A DNA stretch of 64,000 nt from Pseudonocardia sp. CNS-004 (GTDB lineage Bacteria > Actinomycetota > Actinomycetes > Mycobacteriales > Pseudonocardiaceae). The translations under genes were made by a program, and so were the position numbers. Positions 37,025-47,028 of the stretch are shown here, piece by piece. The number at the start of each line of letters is the position of its first letter. Within the stretch, counting starts at the first letter, position 1. The notes under the pieces are model-generated. The model had not been told where the DNA came from. It saw only the letters and a list, made by a program, of their open reading frames with translations, and did not search any database. The stretch spans positions 104,749 to 168,748 of the forward strand of contig MKJV01000022.1 in assembly GCA_001942185.1 (NCBI GenBank), given 5' to 3'.

Positions 37025-37663
37025 GTGCCAGTGCCCCCCGCCGATCTCCGCCCGCTCCCCGTCACCCGCAACCCCGGCCGCAGGCTCCCGCAGCTGATCT
37101 GCGGGCTCGTGCTCTACGCGGTGAGCATGGCGATGCAGATCCGCAGCGGGCTCGGACTGAACCCGTGGGACGTGCTGCACGAGGGGCTCACCCGGCAGAC
37201 CCCGCTCAGCTTCGGCGTGGTCACCGCGATCACGGGGGTGATCGTGCTCCTGCTGTGGATCCCGCTGCGCCAGCGCCCCGGCATCGGCACGGTGGCGAAC
37301 GTCGTCGTGATCGCGTCGACCATCGACGTCGCGCTCGCGCTGTTGCCGGCCCCGGACGCGCTCGCGCCGCGGATCGCACTGCTGGTGGGCGGCGTCGTGC
37401 TGAACGGGGTGGCGACGGCCGCCTACGTCGGGGCACGGCTCGGGCCGGGCCCGCGCGACGGCCTGATGACGGGGCTGTCGATGCGCACCGGGCGCTCCGT
37501 GCGCCTGGTGCGCACCTGCATCGAGGTGGTCGCGCTGGGCTGCGGGTGGCTGCTCGGGGGGACCGTCGGCCTGGGCACCGTGCTCTACGCGCTGGCGATC
37601 GGCGCGCTCACCCAGGCGTTCCTCCCGTTCTTCGCGGTGCGCACGGCCCGCGACGTGCCCTGA
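37025..37663 (+). CDS. YczE/YitT-type membrane protein
   Basis: About 212 aa with five or six membrane segments. The family pattern is present: QLICGLVLYAVSMAMQIRSGLGLNPWDVLHEGL (G-LGxxPWDVLxxG), ITGVIVLLLWIPLRQRPGIGT, GPRDGLMTGLSMRTGRSVRL (GxGPRDGLM). YczE of Bacillus affects surfactin production, but the mechanism is unknown. GTG 37025 or 37031 are both possible starts; no clear ribosome site was seen. It is convergent with the Bcr-type exporter, 8 bp away. Confidence 0.85.
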   Translation: MPVPPADLRPLPVTRNPGRRLPQLICGLVLYAVSMAMQIRSGLGLNPWDVLHEGLTRQTPLSFGVVTAITGVIVLLLWIPLRQRPGIGTVANVVVIASTIDVALALLPAPDALAPRIALLVGGVVLNGVATAAYVGARLGPGPRDGLMTGLSMRTGRSVRLVRTCIEVVALGCGWLLGGTVGLGTVLYALAIGALTQAFLPFFAVRTARDVP

Positions 37664-37670
37664 CCCGACG

Positions 37671-38930
37671 TCAGGCGGTGACGGCCACCGGCTCCCGCTC
37701 GATGTCGCTCAGCTGCCACGGCCGCACGACCACCACGAGCACGAGGAGCGACATCACGAGCCCGCCCGCGATCGTGGTGCTCATGGCCACCGCGTCGTTG
37801 CCCAGCACACCGACGAGCGGTGAGACGAGCGCGCCGACGCCGAATTGGGTGGCGCCGAGCAGGGCGGCTGCCGTGCCCGCAGCCTCGCCGTGCCGCGACA
37901 GGGCGACGGCGGGCGCGTTCGGCAAGCCGAACCCGACCGACAGCAGCACCATCCAGAGCGGGACGAGCACACCGAACATGCCGCCCACCCCGGACGCGGC
38001 GACGGCGACGAGCAGCAGGCCTGCCGTGGCCGCGATGGTGATCGCGCCGAACAGCAGCTGCTGCGGCTCGAAGCGGCGCAGCAGCACCGGGTTGAGCTGG
38101 CTGGCCAGGATCAGCCAGATCGCGCCGCTGGAGAACGCGAGGCCGAACTGCTGCTGGTTCAGCTCGTACTGCTCCTGGAACACGAACGACGCGCCCGAGA
38201 CGTAGCTCATGACGGCCGACATGGCCAGGCCGGCGACGAGCACCAGGCCGACGAACGTGCGGTCGCGCAGGAGCCCGCGGTAGGTGCGCAGCGTGCCCAT
38301 GACCCCGGACGTGACGCGGCGCTGCGGCGGCAGCGTCTCGGGCAGCACGCGGGCCGCGACGGGCAGGAGGAGCAGGGCGTAGAGGGCGAGCACGCCGAAC
38401 ACGCCCCGCCACGAGGTGAAGGCGAGCACCCAGGCGCCGAGCGTCGGGGCGAGCACCGGTGCCGCACCCATCACGAGGATCAGCCGTGACAGCAGCGTGG
38501 CCGCGGCACGGCCGGTGTAGAGGTCGCGCACGATGGCCATCGCGGTGACGGCGCCTGCCGCCGCCCCGAGGCCCTGCAGCAGGCGCAGCGCGCCGAGCAC
38601 CTCGACGGTGGGGGCCACGATGCACAGCAGCGAGGCGAGCACGTGCAGGGCGACGCCTGCCAGCAACGGCCGCCTGCGCCCGTAGCGGTCGGAGAGCGGG
38701 CCTACCACCAGCTGTCCGAGTCCCAGACCGAGCAGGGTGCCGGTGAGCGTCAGCTGCACGGCGGCGGAGGTGGTGAGCAGCTCGCCGGTGATCGTCGGGA
38801 GCGCGGGGAGGTAGAGGTCGATGGTCAGCGGGCCCAGCGCCGTGAACGCACCGAGCGTGAGAACGAGCCGGATGCGGTCCGCCCGGGCGCCCGGTACGGC
38901 CTGCGGGGCACGGGTGGGAGTCAGCGTCAC
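37671..38930 (-). CDS. Bcr/CflA-family MFS efflux transporter
   Basis: About 419 aa, twelve membrane segments. Marks: LGAFTALGPLTIDLYLPALP (family opening with D-LYLPAxP), VVGPLSDRYGRRRPLLAG (motif A), ALRLLQGLGAAAGAVTAMAI, and RDLYTGRAAATLLSRLILVM. This DHA1 group exports bicyclomycin, chloramphenicol and similar drugs. GTG 38930 starts VTLTPTRAP; a longer ATG start at 38972 is open but leaves little room for the divergent promoter. Divergent from the PLP enzyme at 39002. Confidence 0.88.
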   Translation of the reverse strand: MTLTPTRAPQAVPGARADRIRLVLTLGAFTALGPLTIDLYLPALPTITGELLTTSAAVQLTLTGTLLGLGLGQLVVGPLSDRYGRRRPLLAGVALHVLASLLCIVAPTVEVLGALRLLQGLGAAAGAVTAMAIVRDLYTGRAAATLLSRLILVMGAAPVLAPTLGAWVLAFTSWRGVFGVLALYALLLLPVAARVLPETLPPQRRVTSGVMGTLRTYRGLLRDRTFVGLVLVAGLAMSAVMSYVSGASFVFQEQYELNQQQFGLAFSSGAIWLILASQLNPVLLRRFEPQQLLFGAITIAATAGLLLVAVAASGVGGMFGVLVPLWMVLLSVGFGLPNAPAVALSRHGEAAGTAAALLGATQFGVGALVSPLVGVLGNDAVAMSTTIAGGLVMSLLVLVVVVRPWQLSDIEREPVAVTA

Positions 38931-39001
38931 TGATCGATCAAGATGGAACCGTGTCGAGTCATTCCGCTTCACCTGCAGGTGTGTGGCACGACACTGGCCA
39001 C

Positions 39002-39993
39002 GTGCTGATCTCCGAACTCACCACACCCGCCCTGCTCGTCGAGCGTGACGTCCTCGACGCGAACCTCGCCACGATGAGCGCGGCACTGCCCGGGCCGCGG
39101 CTGCGCCCGCACGTCAAGGCGCACAAGACCACGGCGCTCGCGCGGCGGCAGGCGGCCCTCGGGCACACCGGGTTCACGTGCGCGACGGTCCGCGAGTGCG
39201 AGGTGATGGCGGCGGAGGGCCTCGGCGCGACCTGCTGCTGGCCAACGAGGTGCTGGCCACCGGGAGGATCGGAGCGTTGGTGGCGGACGGGGCTCGGGTC
39301 ACGGTGGCGGTCGACTCCGCGGAGACGGTCGCCGCGGCCGCCGCGGGCGGGGTGCGCGAGGTGCTCGTGGACGTCAACGTCGGGCTGCCGCGGTGTGGCT
39401 GCCCACCCGAGAAGGCGGGCGACCTGGCCGCCGCGGCCCGTGCCGCAGGCCTGCACGTCCGAGGGGTGATGGGCTACGAGGGTCACCTCATGCTCGTGAC
39501 CGACGCGGCCGACCGCGCCGCCAGGACCAGGGAGGCGATGGAGCTCCTGCTCCGCGCCGCCGAGGACGTGGGCGGCGAGATCATCAGCGCCGGCGGCACC
39601 GGTACGTACCGCGACAACACGTGGGCAAGTGAGATCCAGGCGGGCTCGTACGCGCTGATGGACACCGCGTACGCCCGGATCGGCCACCCGTTCGGTCAGG
39701 CGCTGTCGGTGCTCGGCACGGTGATCTCGGTGGCGCCGGACCGCGCCGTCGTGGACGTCGGGCTCAAGGCGCTCGGCATGGACCACGGCCTGCCCTCGAT
39801 CGAGGGCGCCCAGGTCCGGTTCTGCTCCGACGAGCACACGACGTTCGCGCCGGAGACCCCGGTGCGGGTCGGTGACCGGCTGCGGGTCCTGCCGGCCCAC
39901 GTCGACCCGACGGTGGCCCTGCACGAGCGGATGCACCTCGTGGACGGCGACACGGTGCTGGAGACGTGGCCGGTGGACATGCGCGGCTGGTGA
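39002..39993 (+). CDS. D-threonine aldolase / DSD1-like PLP enzyme (one apparent frameshift)
   Basis: About 330 aa with an alanine-racemase-type TIM barrel. The PLP lysine lies in RLRPHVKAHKTTALARRQ (HxKxHK motif). DVNVGLPRCGCPPEKAGDLA and GGEIISAGGTGTYRDN give the phosphate loop, and CSDEHTTFAPETPVRVGDRL carries the EHT/metal segment near the C-terminus that marks the DSD1/D-threonine aldolase family. It likely cleaves or deaminates a beta-hydroxy D-amino acid. One base is missing near 39225. GTG 39002 opens MLISELTTPALLVERDVL, the standard start. Confidence 0.85.
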
Positions 39994-39997
39994 GGCG

Positions 39998-40420
39998 TCA
40001 GCCCGTCAGATCGGCGGAGAGCCAGCGCTGCGGCCGGACGTGGTACACGACCTGCTCGCCGTGCTGGGCCATGGCGAACTCGAGGTAGGGCTCCACCTTG
40101 TCGGCCGGCAGGTACCGGGCCGTCATCGTGCGCACGTCCTCGACGGTGCCGGGCTCCGTGCGCACGATCGGGCCTTCCACCGACACGTAGCGGACGCGGG
40201 CGCCGGCCTCATCGACCATCAGCGAGACCCGCCCGGCGGCGTCGATCAGCTTCGCCTTCCGGGAGCCGGCCGGCGTGTGGAACCAGACGTCGCCGCCCGG
40301 CTCGTACTGGTACCAGATCGGCACGACCAGCGGGCCGCGAGCCGGGCCCGCCGCGACGGACAGCGCCGCCACGTGTGGCTCGGCGAGGAACTCCTGACGT
40401 TCTCGTTCGGACAGCGGCAT
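39998..40420 (-). CDS. Pyridoxamine 5'-phosphate oxidase-fold protein (FMN or F420 binding)
   Basis: About 140 aa, complete. Split-barrel pattern: FLAEPHVAALSVAAGPARGP, LVVPIWYQYEPGGDVWFHTP, GSRKAKLIDAAGRVSLMVDE, VRYVSVEGP. The P-I-WYxYxxGxxxxFxT segment and the following SRKAKLI match the TIGR03618/F420-type branch. The final third (YLPADKVEPYLEFAMAQHG ... VVYHVRPQRWLSADL) is typical too. Cofactor and substrate are unknown. Convergent with the DSD1-like gene, 5 bp away. Confidence 0.82.
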   Translation of the reverse strand: MPLSERERQEFLAEPHVAALSVAAGPARGPLVVPIWYQYEPGGDVWFHTPAGSRKAKLIDAAGRVSLMVDEAGARVRYVSVEGPIVRTEPGTVEDVRTMTARYLPADKVEPYLEFAMAQHGEQVVYHVRPQRWLSADLTG

Positions 40421-40470
40421 GGGCGGAGGGTACGAGCGCTCCACGACAATCTCGCCGTACCGTGCACCCC

Positions 40471-41633
40471 ATGCTGGTAGAACGCATGCGCGCCCACACC
40501 TCCACGATCTTCGCCGAGATGTCGGCGCTCGCTCTGCGGACCGGCGCGATCAACCTCGGTCAGGGCTTCCCCGACACCGACGGCCCCGCATCGCTGCTCG
40601 ACGACGCCGCCACCAACATCAAGGCGGGGATCAACCAGTACCCGCCGGGCGTCGGCATCCCCGAGCTGCGCACCGCCGTGGCCGAGCACCAGCGCCGCTT
40701 CTACGGCCTCGACGTCGACCCGGACGCCGTGCTCGTCACCACCGGAGCCACCGAGGCGATCGCGTCGGCCGTGCTGGCGCTGTGCGAGCCGGGCGACGAG
40801 GTCGTGACGTTCCAGCCCTACTACGACTCCTACGCCGCCACGATCGCGCTGGCGGGCGCGTGATCCGCCCGGTGCCGCTGCGGCCCGACGGGGCGTCGTT
40901 CGGCTTCGACCCCGACGAGCTGCGCGCCGCGTTCTCCGGCCGCACCCGCGTGGTGCTGGTCAACACGCCGCACAACCCGACCGGCACGGTGCTCGACCGG
41001 GAGCAGCTCACGCTGATCGGCGAGCTGGCCGCCGAGCACGACGCCGTGATCGTCACCGACGAGGTGTACGAGCACATGATCTACGACGGGCGGCCGCACG
41101 TGCCGATGGCGACCCTTCCCGGGCTGGCCGAGCGCACGCTCACGATCTCCTCGGTCGGCAAGACGTTCTCGGTGACCGGCTGGAAGGTCGGCTGGGTGCA
41201 CGGCCCGGCCCAGCTCGTGTCGGCGGTGCGTGCCGTCAAGCAGTTCCTCACCTACGTCAGCGGTGCGCCGTTCCAGCCGGCGATCGCGTCGGCGCTGGCC
41301 CTGCCGGACTCGTTCTACGCGCAGCTGGCCGGCGACCTGCAGCGCAAGCGCGACCTGCTGTCCACCGGGCTGCGGGAGGCGGGGTTCCGGGTGTTCGACA
41401 CGGCGGGCACCTACTTCGTGGTCACCGACGTCACCCCGCTCGGGTTCACCGACGGCGCGGAGTTCTGCTGGAGCCTCCCCGAAAGGGTGGGGGTGGCCGC
41501 GGTGCCGGTGTCGGTGTTCTGCGCCGACCCGGAGCTGGGCCGATCGCTGGTCCGCTTCGCCTTCTGCAAGCGGGACGAGGTGCTCGCGGAGGCGGCGAGC
41601 CGGCTGGTGGCGCTGCGCACGGCGGCGGGCTGA
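40471..41633 (+). CDS. Class I/II PLP aminotransferase, kynurenine/methionine aminotransferase type (one apparent frameshift)
   Basis: About 387 aa. Fold-type I marks: GAINLGQGFPDTDGP, INQYPPGVGIPELR, TTGATEAIASAVLALCEPGD, NTPHNPTGTV, VIVTDEVYEHMIYDG, the PLP lysine in TISSVGKTFSVTGWKVGWVH, and the phosphate-binding Arg in LVRFAFCKRDEVL. NLGQGFPD and NTPHNPTG are common to DapC/kynurenine-type enzymes that act on N-succinyl-diaminopimelate, methionine or kynurenine; which one cannot be decided. One base is lost near 40856, which creates a false stop. ATG 40471 gives the usual N-terminus. Confidence 0.88.
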
Positions 41634-41675
41634 TCGGCGACCGTGGCCGGACCCCGGCGCTGCTGCTAGAAACCG

Positions 41676-42571
41676 ATGATGGCTGTCACGGCGCTGTACC
41701 GGTACCCGGTCAAGTCGATGCTCGGCGAGCCGCTGGAGCGTTGCCGGATCGACGAGCGCGGGGTGGTGGGCGACCGCGCCTACGCCCTCGTCGACGTCGA
41801 GACCGGCACGGTGGCCAGCGCGAAGGTGCCACGTCTCTGGGGCGGTCTGTTGGGGTTCTCGGCCCGTTGCACGGGCGAGCCCGACCGCGGGGCGGCACCG
41901 ACCGTCGAGATCACGTTCCCCGACGGTTCGGTGCACCACAGCGGCGACGCCGACATCGACACCGCGTTGAGCGCGGCGATCGGCCGCGACGTCCGGCTGG
42001 TCGCCACCCCGCCGGAGGCGCCGGGTTCGAGGAGGTGTGGCCGGACATCGAGGGGCTGGCCCCGGAGGCGGTCATCGCGGGCACGCATGTCCGTGACGAG
42101 GACACCGGCGAGCGGGTGAGCCGGTTCGACCTCGGCGCGATGGCCCCGCAGCCGACGTTCTTCGACCTCGCGGTGCTGCACCTGCTCACCACCGCCACGC
42201 TCGACCGGCTGCGCGAGCTGGCCCCCGACGCCACGTTCGACGTGCGGCGCTACCGGCCCAACATCGTCGTGGACACCGAAGGCGCCGGGTTCGTGGAGAA
42301 CGAGTGGGCCGGCCGGGTGATCGCATTCGCCGGCGGCGCCAGCGTCACCGCCTCCATCCCGACGATGCGCTGCGTCATGACGACGCTCGCGCAGGGCGAC
42401 CTGCCGCGCGACCCGGACACCCTGCGCACGATCGCCAAGCACAACCGCGTGGAGATCCCCGGCCTGGGCACGTGGGCGTGCGCAGGCGCCTACGCGGACG
42501 TGACGACGGGCGGCGAACTGGCCGTCGGTGAGGCCCACGAACTTGGTCATGGCGGCGATCAAGGGCTGTAG
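41676..42571 (+). CDS. MOSC-domain protein (molybdenum-cofactor sulfurase C-terminal family; one apparent frameshift)
   Basis: About 298 aa. N-terminal beta-barrel domain: LYRYPVKSMLGEPLERCRID and GVVGDRAYALVD. MOSC domain: RYRPNIVVDTEGAGFVENEW, ASIPTMRCVMTTLAQGDLPR with the conserved Cys, TIAKHNRVEIPGLGTWACAG. Family members reduce N-hydroxylated compounds using a molybdenum cofactor or handle its sulfur. One base is missing near 42030, between the domains. Start ATG 41676 or 41679. It stands 43 bp behind the aminotransferase, in the same direction. Confidence 0.87.
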
Positions 42572-43034
42572 GTCGCTGTTGGAGATCAACTAACGACCAT
42601 CTCGCCTTGATCGCCGAGCTCCTCCCGGAACAAGGACCGGCCGATTCGGCAACGCGCACCCGCGTGGCGCCCAACGTGGTCTCGGACCGATCAGCACCGC
42701 ATGATCGATCCGGGATGGGCCACAGCGCCCTCGCGGCGGGGCGAGCAGCATGATCTCGCAACGATCAAGACATTGCGTCGGCCGGGACAGCAGCGCTTCC
42801 GGGACCCGCTGGGCGCCGGGCGACCGGCGTGTGATCACCGGAAGTGGTGGCAGGGCGCCGGATGTGACGCGCCGGCACCACTTCGGCCGATCATGTGTAC
42901 GTCGATCGTCGGCAGTGGTGGTAGGGCGCCAGATCGGTCGTCGTGGTGCCATTTCCGGCGATCACGAGCCGCCGGCCGGTCTGTCATCCCGGCCCTGATC
43001 GTCACGGCTACCGGCCGAGTTCGGCATCACTCGA
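42572..43034. other. 463-bp gene-free region between convergent genes
   Basis: The right part, 42831-43033, is copy 2 of the 203-bp repeat. The left part (42572-42830) shows no coding signal or recognisable RNA; it contains scattered GATC-centred short inverted pairs such as CATGATCGATC. Nothing else is supported. Confidence 0.6.
42831..43033 (-). repeat. 203-bp intergenic repeat, copy 2 (inverted)
   Basis: Reverse complement matches 34752-34954 over its whole length. It begins one base behind the amidase stop codon when read in amidase orientation, just as copy 1 begins behind the glycosidase stop. Similarity may reach faintly into the two stop-codon contexts. Confidence 0.7.
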
Positions 43035-44282
43035 CTACGTCGGATCGTGCAGGGCCTTGGATATGGCCGCTGCCCATGTGAGTACCTGCTCGTCGGCGCC
43101 GGGGCGGCCGGCGCACTGCAACCCCACCGGGAGTGCCGGTCCGCCCGGCTCGCGCGCCACCGTGCCCGCGGGAAGAGACAGCGCCGGTACGCCCGCCTGG
43201 GTCCACGGCACGCTCATCAGCGGGCTGCCGGTGGAGTCCAGCCCGCGTGGGGCGGGGCCGGTGGCCGACGGGCAGATCCAGACGTCGATCCCCGCGTCGT
43301 CCATCAGGTCGGGCAGCGTGCGCCGGAAGGCGTGCACCCCGTCGAGCGCCGCGGTGTAGGTCGCCTCGTCGATCGTGCGGCCCTCGCGGACGGCGGCGGC
43401 GGTCTGCGGCCGGTAGACGTCGGCGTGCCGGTCGAACCACGGCTCGTGGGTGCGGGCGAGCTCGACGAGGTTGACGACGGTCTGTCGCCGGTTGACCTCG
43501 GCGATGTCGCCGAGGGCCGCGACCTCGCGCACCTGGTGGCCCGCCGCGCGCAGCGCCGCGATCTGGGCGGCGAACGCCCCGCACGCACCGACGTCGGCCT
43601 GGTCGAGGTAGGGCCCGGAGGGGACGCCGAGCACCGGGAGGTCACCGGCGGGCCGGGTGCTCCAGCCGTCGGCGAGGGCGGCGCACGCCGCGACGGCGAG
43701 TGCGAGGTCGGCGGCGAACAGGCCCACCGTGTCGAACGTCGGCGCGTTCGGGATCACTCCGTCGCAGGGCACGCGGCCGTACGTCGGCTTGAACCCGATG
43801 CACCCGCAGTACGCGGCAGGCCGGACCACGGAGCCCACGGTCTGCGTACCGAGCGCGAGCGGTACGAGCCCCGCGGCGACCGCGGCCGCCGACCCGCTGC
43901 TCGATCCGCCCGGCGTGTGCTCGGGGTGGTGGGGGTTGCGGGTCGGGCCGGGGGCGAAGAAGGCGAACTCGGTGGTGACGGTCTTGCCCGCCACCACGGT
44001 GCCCGCCGCGCGCAGCCGGGTGACCGCCGTGGCCTCGGGGCCCGCGAGGAGGTCGGCGGGCACCGCGGAACCGGCGCGCGTGGGCAGCCCGTCGACCCGG
44101 AACACGTCCTTCACGCCCAGCGGGACGCCGTGCAGCGGCGAGCCCGGCTCGTGCGCGGCGAGCGCCTCGACCTCGGCGCGGACCCGATCGGCCCGGCCGG
44201 GTTCGTCGAGGAAGGCGTGCAGGTCCCCGTCGGTTCGGGCGATCCGGTCGACGACGTCGGCGAGCTCCGTGGCGATGGACAC
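43035..44282 (-). CDS. Amidase-signature family hydrolase
   Basis: Complete, 415 aa. Catalytic Ser-cisSer-Lys triad: Lys in HGVPLGVKDVFRVDGLPTRA, the glycine/serine stretch HTPGGSSSGSAAAVAAGL, and nucleophile Ser in GTQTVGSVVRPAAYCGCIGF (the usual form is TGGSIRxPA). The C-terminus (GVPALSLPAGTVAREPG, LPVGLQCAGRPGADEQVLTW) is typical. It hydrolyses an amide such as an aliphatic or aryl amide; cytosolic. Gly-Ser here reads V-G-S in place of G-G-S, a mild deviation. Divergent from the acyl-CoA synthetase, with 73 bp between the starts. Confidence 0.9.
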   Translation of the reverse strand: MSIATELADVVDRIARTDGDLHAFLDEPGRADRVRAEVEALAAHEPGSPLHGVPLGVKDVFRVDGLPTRAGSAVPADLLAGPEATAVTRLRAAGTVVAGKTVTTEFAFFAPGPTRNPHHPEHTPGGSSSGSAAAVAAGLVPLALGTQTVGSVVRPAAYCGCIGFKPTYGRVPCDGVIPNAPTFDTVGLFAADLALAVAACAALADGWSTRPAGDLPVLGVPSGPYLDQADVGACGAFAAQIAALRAAGHQVREVAALGDIAEVNRRQTVVNLVELARTHEPWFDRHADVYRPQTAAAVREGRTIDEATYTAALDGVHAFRRTLPDLMDDAGIDVWICPSATGPAPRGLDSTGSPLMSVPWTQAGVPALSLPAGTVAREPGGPALPVGLQCAGRPGADEQVLTWAAAISKALHDPT

Positions 44283-44355
44283 GCCCTCGACCGTAGATCG
44301 CGGATCGACGATCGGACAGGTGCGGCGTCCGCGTCCGGTCCGGCATCATCCGGGA

Positions 44356-45959
44356 ATGCCCGACGCCGTGCCTCCTGCCGCCTCCACGTTCTCGCCCGAC
44401 ACCGCCGCCGCGATCGCTCGCGCTCGCCGGCACGGGATCGGTGACCTGCTGCGGCGCACCGCGTTGCGGTACCCGGACAAGCTCGCGGTGGTGTGCGGCG
44501 AGCGGCGGTTCGGCTACGCGGAGTTCGACGTCGCGGTCAACCGGACCGCCCACGCGCTCGCCGCCCGCGGGTGGCGAAGGCGACCGGCTGGCGCTGCTGT
44601 CGCGCAACTGCTGGGAGTACGCCGTGCTCACCTTCGCCACCGCGAAGCTCGGCGTGGTGCTGGTGCCGGTGAACTTCATGCTCGGGCCGTCGGAGATCGC
44701 GTTCATCCTCGGCCACTCCGGGGCCACCGGCATCGTGGCCCAGGACGGCTTCACCGAGACCGCGGAGCGGGCACTCGCAGAGGCCGGGCCGGCCGCGGGG
44801 GTGCGGGGCCGGATCGGCGGGGCCGCCGACGGTTGGGAGGACGTCGCCGACTGGTGGACCGCAGGCCCCGAGCACGAACCCGAGGTTGCCGTCGCCGACG
44901 ACGACCCGCTCCGGCTCATGTACACCTCCGGCACCGAGTCCCGGCCGAAGGGCGTGATGCTCCCGAGCCGGTCGCTCATCGCCCAGTACGTCTCGTGCGT
45001 GATCGACGGCGGAATGAGCGTCGACGACGTCGAGGTGCACTCGCTGCCCATGTACCACTGCGCGCAGCTGGACTGCTTCTTCTCCGTGGACGTCTACCTG
45101 GGCGCACCAGCGTGATCCTGCCCGGGCCGGACCCGGCCACGCTGCTGGCCACGATCGAGGCCGAGCGGGCCACGAAGCTGTTCTGCCCGCCCACGGTGTG
45201 GATCTCCCTGCTGCGCCACCCCGACTTCGACACCCGGGACCTGTCCAGCCTGCGCAAGGGTTACTACGGCGCGTCGCGATGCCGGTGGAGGTGCTCAAGG
45301 AGCTGCAGCGCAGGCTGCCCGACGTCCAGCTCTGGAACTTCTACGGCCAGACCGAGATGGCCCCGCTCGCCACCATCCTGCGCCCGCACGAGCAGCTGCC
45401 GAAGGCGGGCTCCGCGGGCCGCGCGGCCATCAACGTCGAGACGATGCTGGTCGACGAGCTGGGCGAGCCGGTGCCGCCGGGTGAGATCGGCGAGATCGTG
45501 CACCGCAGCCCGCACGCCGCCCTCGGCTACTACGGCGACGAGGAGAAGACCGCCGACGCGTTCCGCGGCGGCTGGTTCCACTCCGGTGACCTCGGGGTGA
45601 TGGACGCCGAGGGCTACCTGTCGGTCGTCGACCGCAAGAAGGACATGATCAAGACGGGTGGCGAGAACGTGGCGAGCCGCGAGGTCGAGGAGGCCATCTA
45701 CCTCCTCGACGGCGTGGCCGAGGTCGCGGTGTTCGGGATCGGCCACCCGCGCTGGATCGAGGCGGTCACCGCGGTCGTCGTCCCGAAGCCGGACGCGGCG
45801 CTGACCACCGACGCCGTGCTCGCGCACGCCCGGGAGCACCTGGCGGGCTACAAGTGCCCGAAGTACGTGGTGTTCGCCGAGGCGCTCCCGAAGAACCCGA
45901 GCGGCAAGATCCTCAAGCGCGAGCTGCGGGCGCAGCACGCCGCGCTCGCGACCGCGTAG
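44356..45959 (+). CDS. Acyl-CoA synthetase / AMP-dependent ligase (three apparent frameshifts)
   Basis: About 534 aa, ANL superfamily. Order: LRYPDKLAVVCGERRFGYAE, ATP-binding P-loop LMYTSGTESRPKGVMLPSRS, KLFCPPTVWISLLRHPDFDT, LWNFYGQTEMAPLATI, hinge FHSGDLGVMDAEGYLSVVDR, KKDMIKTGGENVASREVEEA, and the C-terminal catalytic Lys in LPKNPSGKILKREL. It forms an acyl-adenylate, then an acyl-CoA, probably from a fatty or aromatic acid. Frames change near 44575, 45105 and 45278, each one base short, and all catalytic parts survive. Arg for the usual Thr/Ser in SGTTGxPKG (ESRPKG) is slightly unusual. A terminator follows. Confidence 0.9.
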
Positions 45960-46079
45960 GTGGCAGCGACGAACGACACGTCACCCCAGCGCTCGTGATC
46001 GTTCCGAGGCCCGTCCGAGCGCCCCGGCCAGGGCTCAGAGGCGAATCTCAGAACGATCGATCATTCCGAGATCGCCGTG

Positions 46080-46099
46080 AGCGCCCTGTCCAGGGCGCT
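46080..46099. terminator. Stem-loop between convergent genes
   Basis: AGCGCCCT-GTCC-AGGGCGCT, perfect 8-bp stem. A further inverted pair (GATCGTTCCGAG near 45997 and CTCAGAACGATC near 46048) precedes it. It lies between the acyl-CoA synthetase stop and the NmrA-like stop (46117) and can serve both strands; no T-run. Confidence 0.6.
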
Positions 46100-46116
46100 G
46101 ATCTGCATCTCGTGCG

Positions 46117-46930
46117 TCAGGCCCGCAGCACCGCTTCGACCGCCTCACGCAGGCCCGTCGGCGGGCGGCCGATGAGCTTCTCCAGGTCGTCGGAGGGCTG
46201 GGAGAACAGGTCGGACGCGATCAGCTGGTGGACGAAGCCCGCATCGCCGACGGCCTCGACCGACACCGGCCGGTAGGTCACGGTCTTCCCGGACACCTCG
46301 GAGACGGTGCGGGCGAGGTCGCCACGGTGAACACCGGGCCGCGCAGTTCGTAGGCCGTCGGGTGGCCGGTGCCGGTGAGCGCGCGCGCCGCGGCGAGGCC
46401 GAGGTCGGCGATCGTCGCGAAGTTGACGGGGGTGCCCTCGTCGGCGCCGAGCAGCTCACCCGCGTCGACCGCGGCGCGCAGCCCGGGGTTGACCAGCGCC
46501 TCCAGGTAGAAGGTGTTGCGCAGCGCGGTGTACGGCAGGCCCGAGGCGCTGAGCAGTTCCTCGGTGACGGTGTGGTCGGCGAGGAACCCGGGCGTGGAGT
46601 CCGCGGCGCCGATGGCGCTGGTGTAGACGACCCGGCCGACCCCGGCGGCGACGGCGGCGTCGACGACGTTGCCGTGCTGGCGGGGTCGGGTCCCCGGGGT
46701 GATGTCCGGCGAGGAGACGAAGAGCAGCACGTCGCGCCCGCGAACGCCGTGCGCAGGGAGGCCGGGTCGTCGTAGTCGCCCTGGCGGACGTCCACGCCGC
46801 GCTCGGCGAGGTCGGCGGCCTTGCGCGGGTCCCGGGCCACCGCGGCGATCTCTCCGGCCGGCACCTGATCCAGCAACTCCTCGACGGCTACCCGGCCCAG
46901 CTTCCCGGTGACCCCTGTGATGACGTACAT
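46117..46930 (-). CDS. NmrA-like / SDR-family NAD(P)-binding protein (two apparent frameshifts)
   Basis: About 271 aa with an N-terminal Rossmann motif MYVITGVTGKLGRVAVEELL, DPRKAADLAERGVDVRQGDY, VVDAAVAAGVGRVVYTSAIG and LPYTALRNTFYLEALV. It resembles quinone oxidoreductase 2 (QOR2/YtfG-type) and NmrA regulators. Frames change near 46735 and 46322. ATG 46930 has GGAGAA at 6 bases. It is divergent from an HxlR regulator across a palindrome-rich gap, the usual arrangement for redox-responsive QOR2-type genes, so its likely task is quinone or electrophile handling under HxlR control. Confidence 0.85.
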
Positions 46931-46995
46931 GCACTTCTCCATTCGCTGCCTGCCGGTATGGAACTGACTGTAAGCGCGGTACTCTCTTCCAGTAA

Positions 46996-47012
46996 GTACG
47001 TACCTCGAGGTA
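46996..47012. promoter_or_regulatory. Overlapping palindromes, probable HxlR operator
   Basis: GTACGTAC (46996-47003) overlaps TACCTCGAGGTA (47001-47012), both perfect. They lie between the divergent NmrA-like and HxlR genes, close before the HxlR ribosome site. Confidence 0.6.
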
Positions 47013-47028
47013 GGCACCGGAGGGTGAC

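Noticed and set aside
42590..42952. Small minus-strand open frame in the repeat region
   Set aside because: It runs across repeat copy 2 and unstructured sequence, has no ribosome site or domain, and the equivalent part of copy 1 does not keep the frame.
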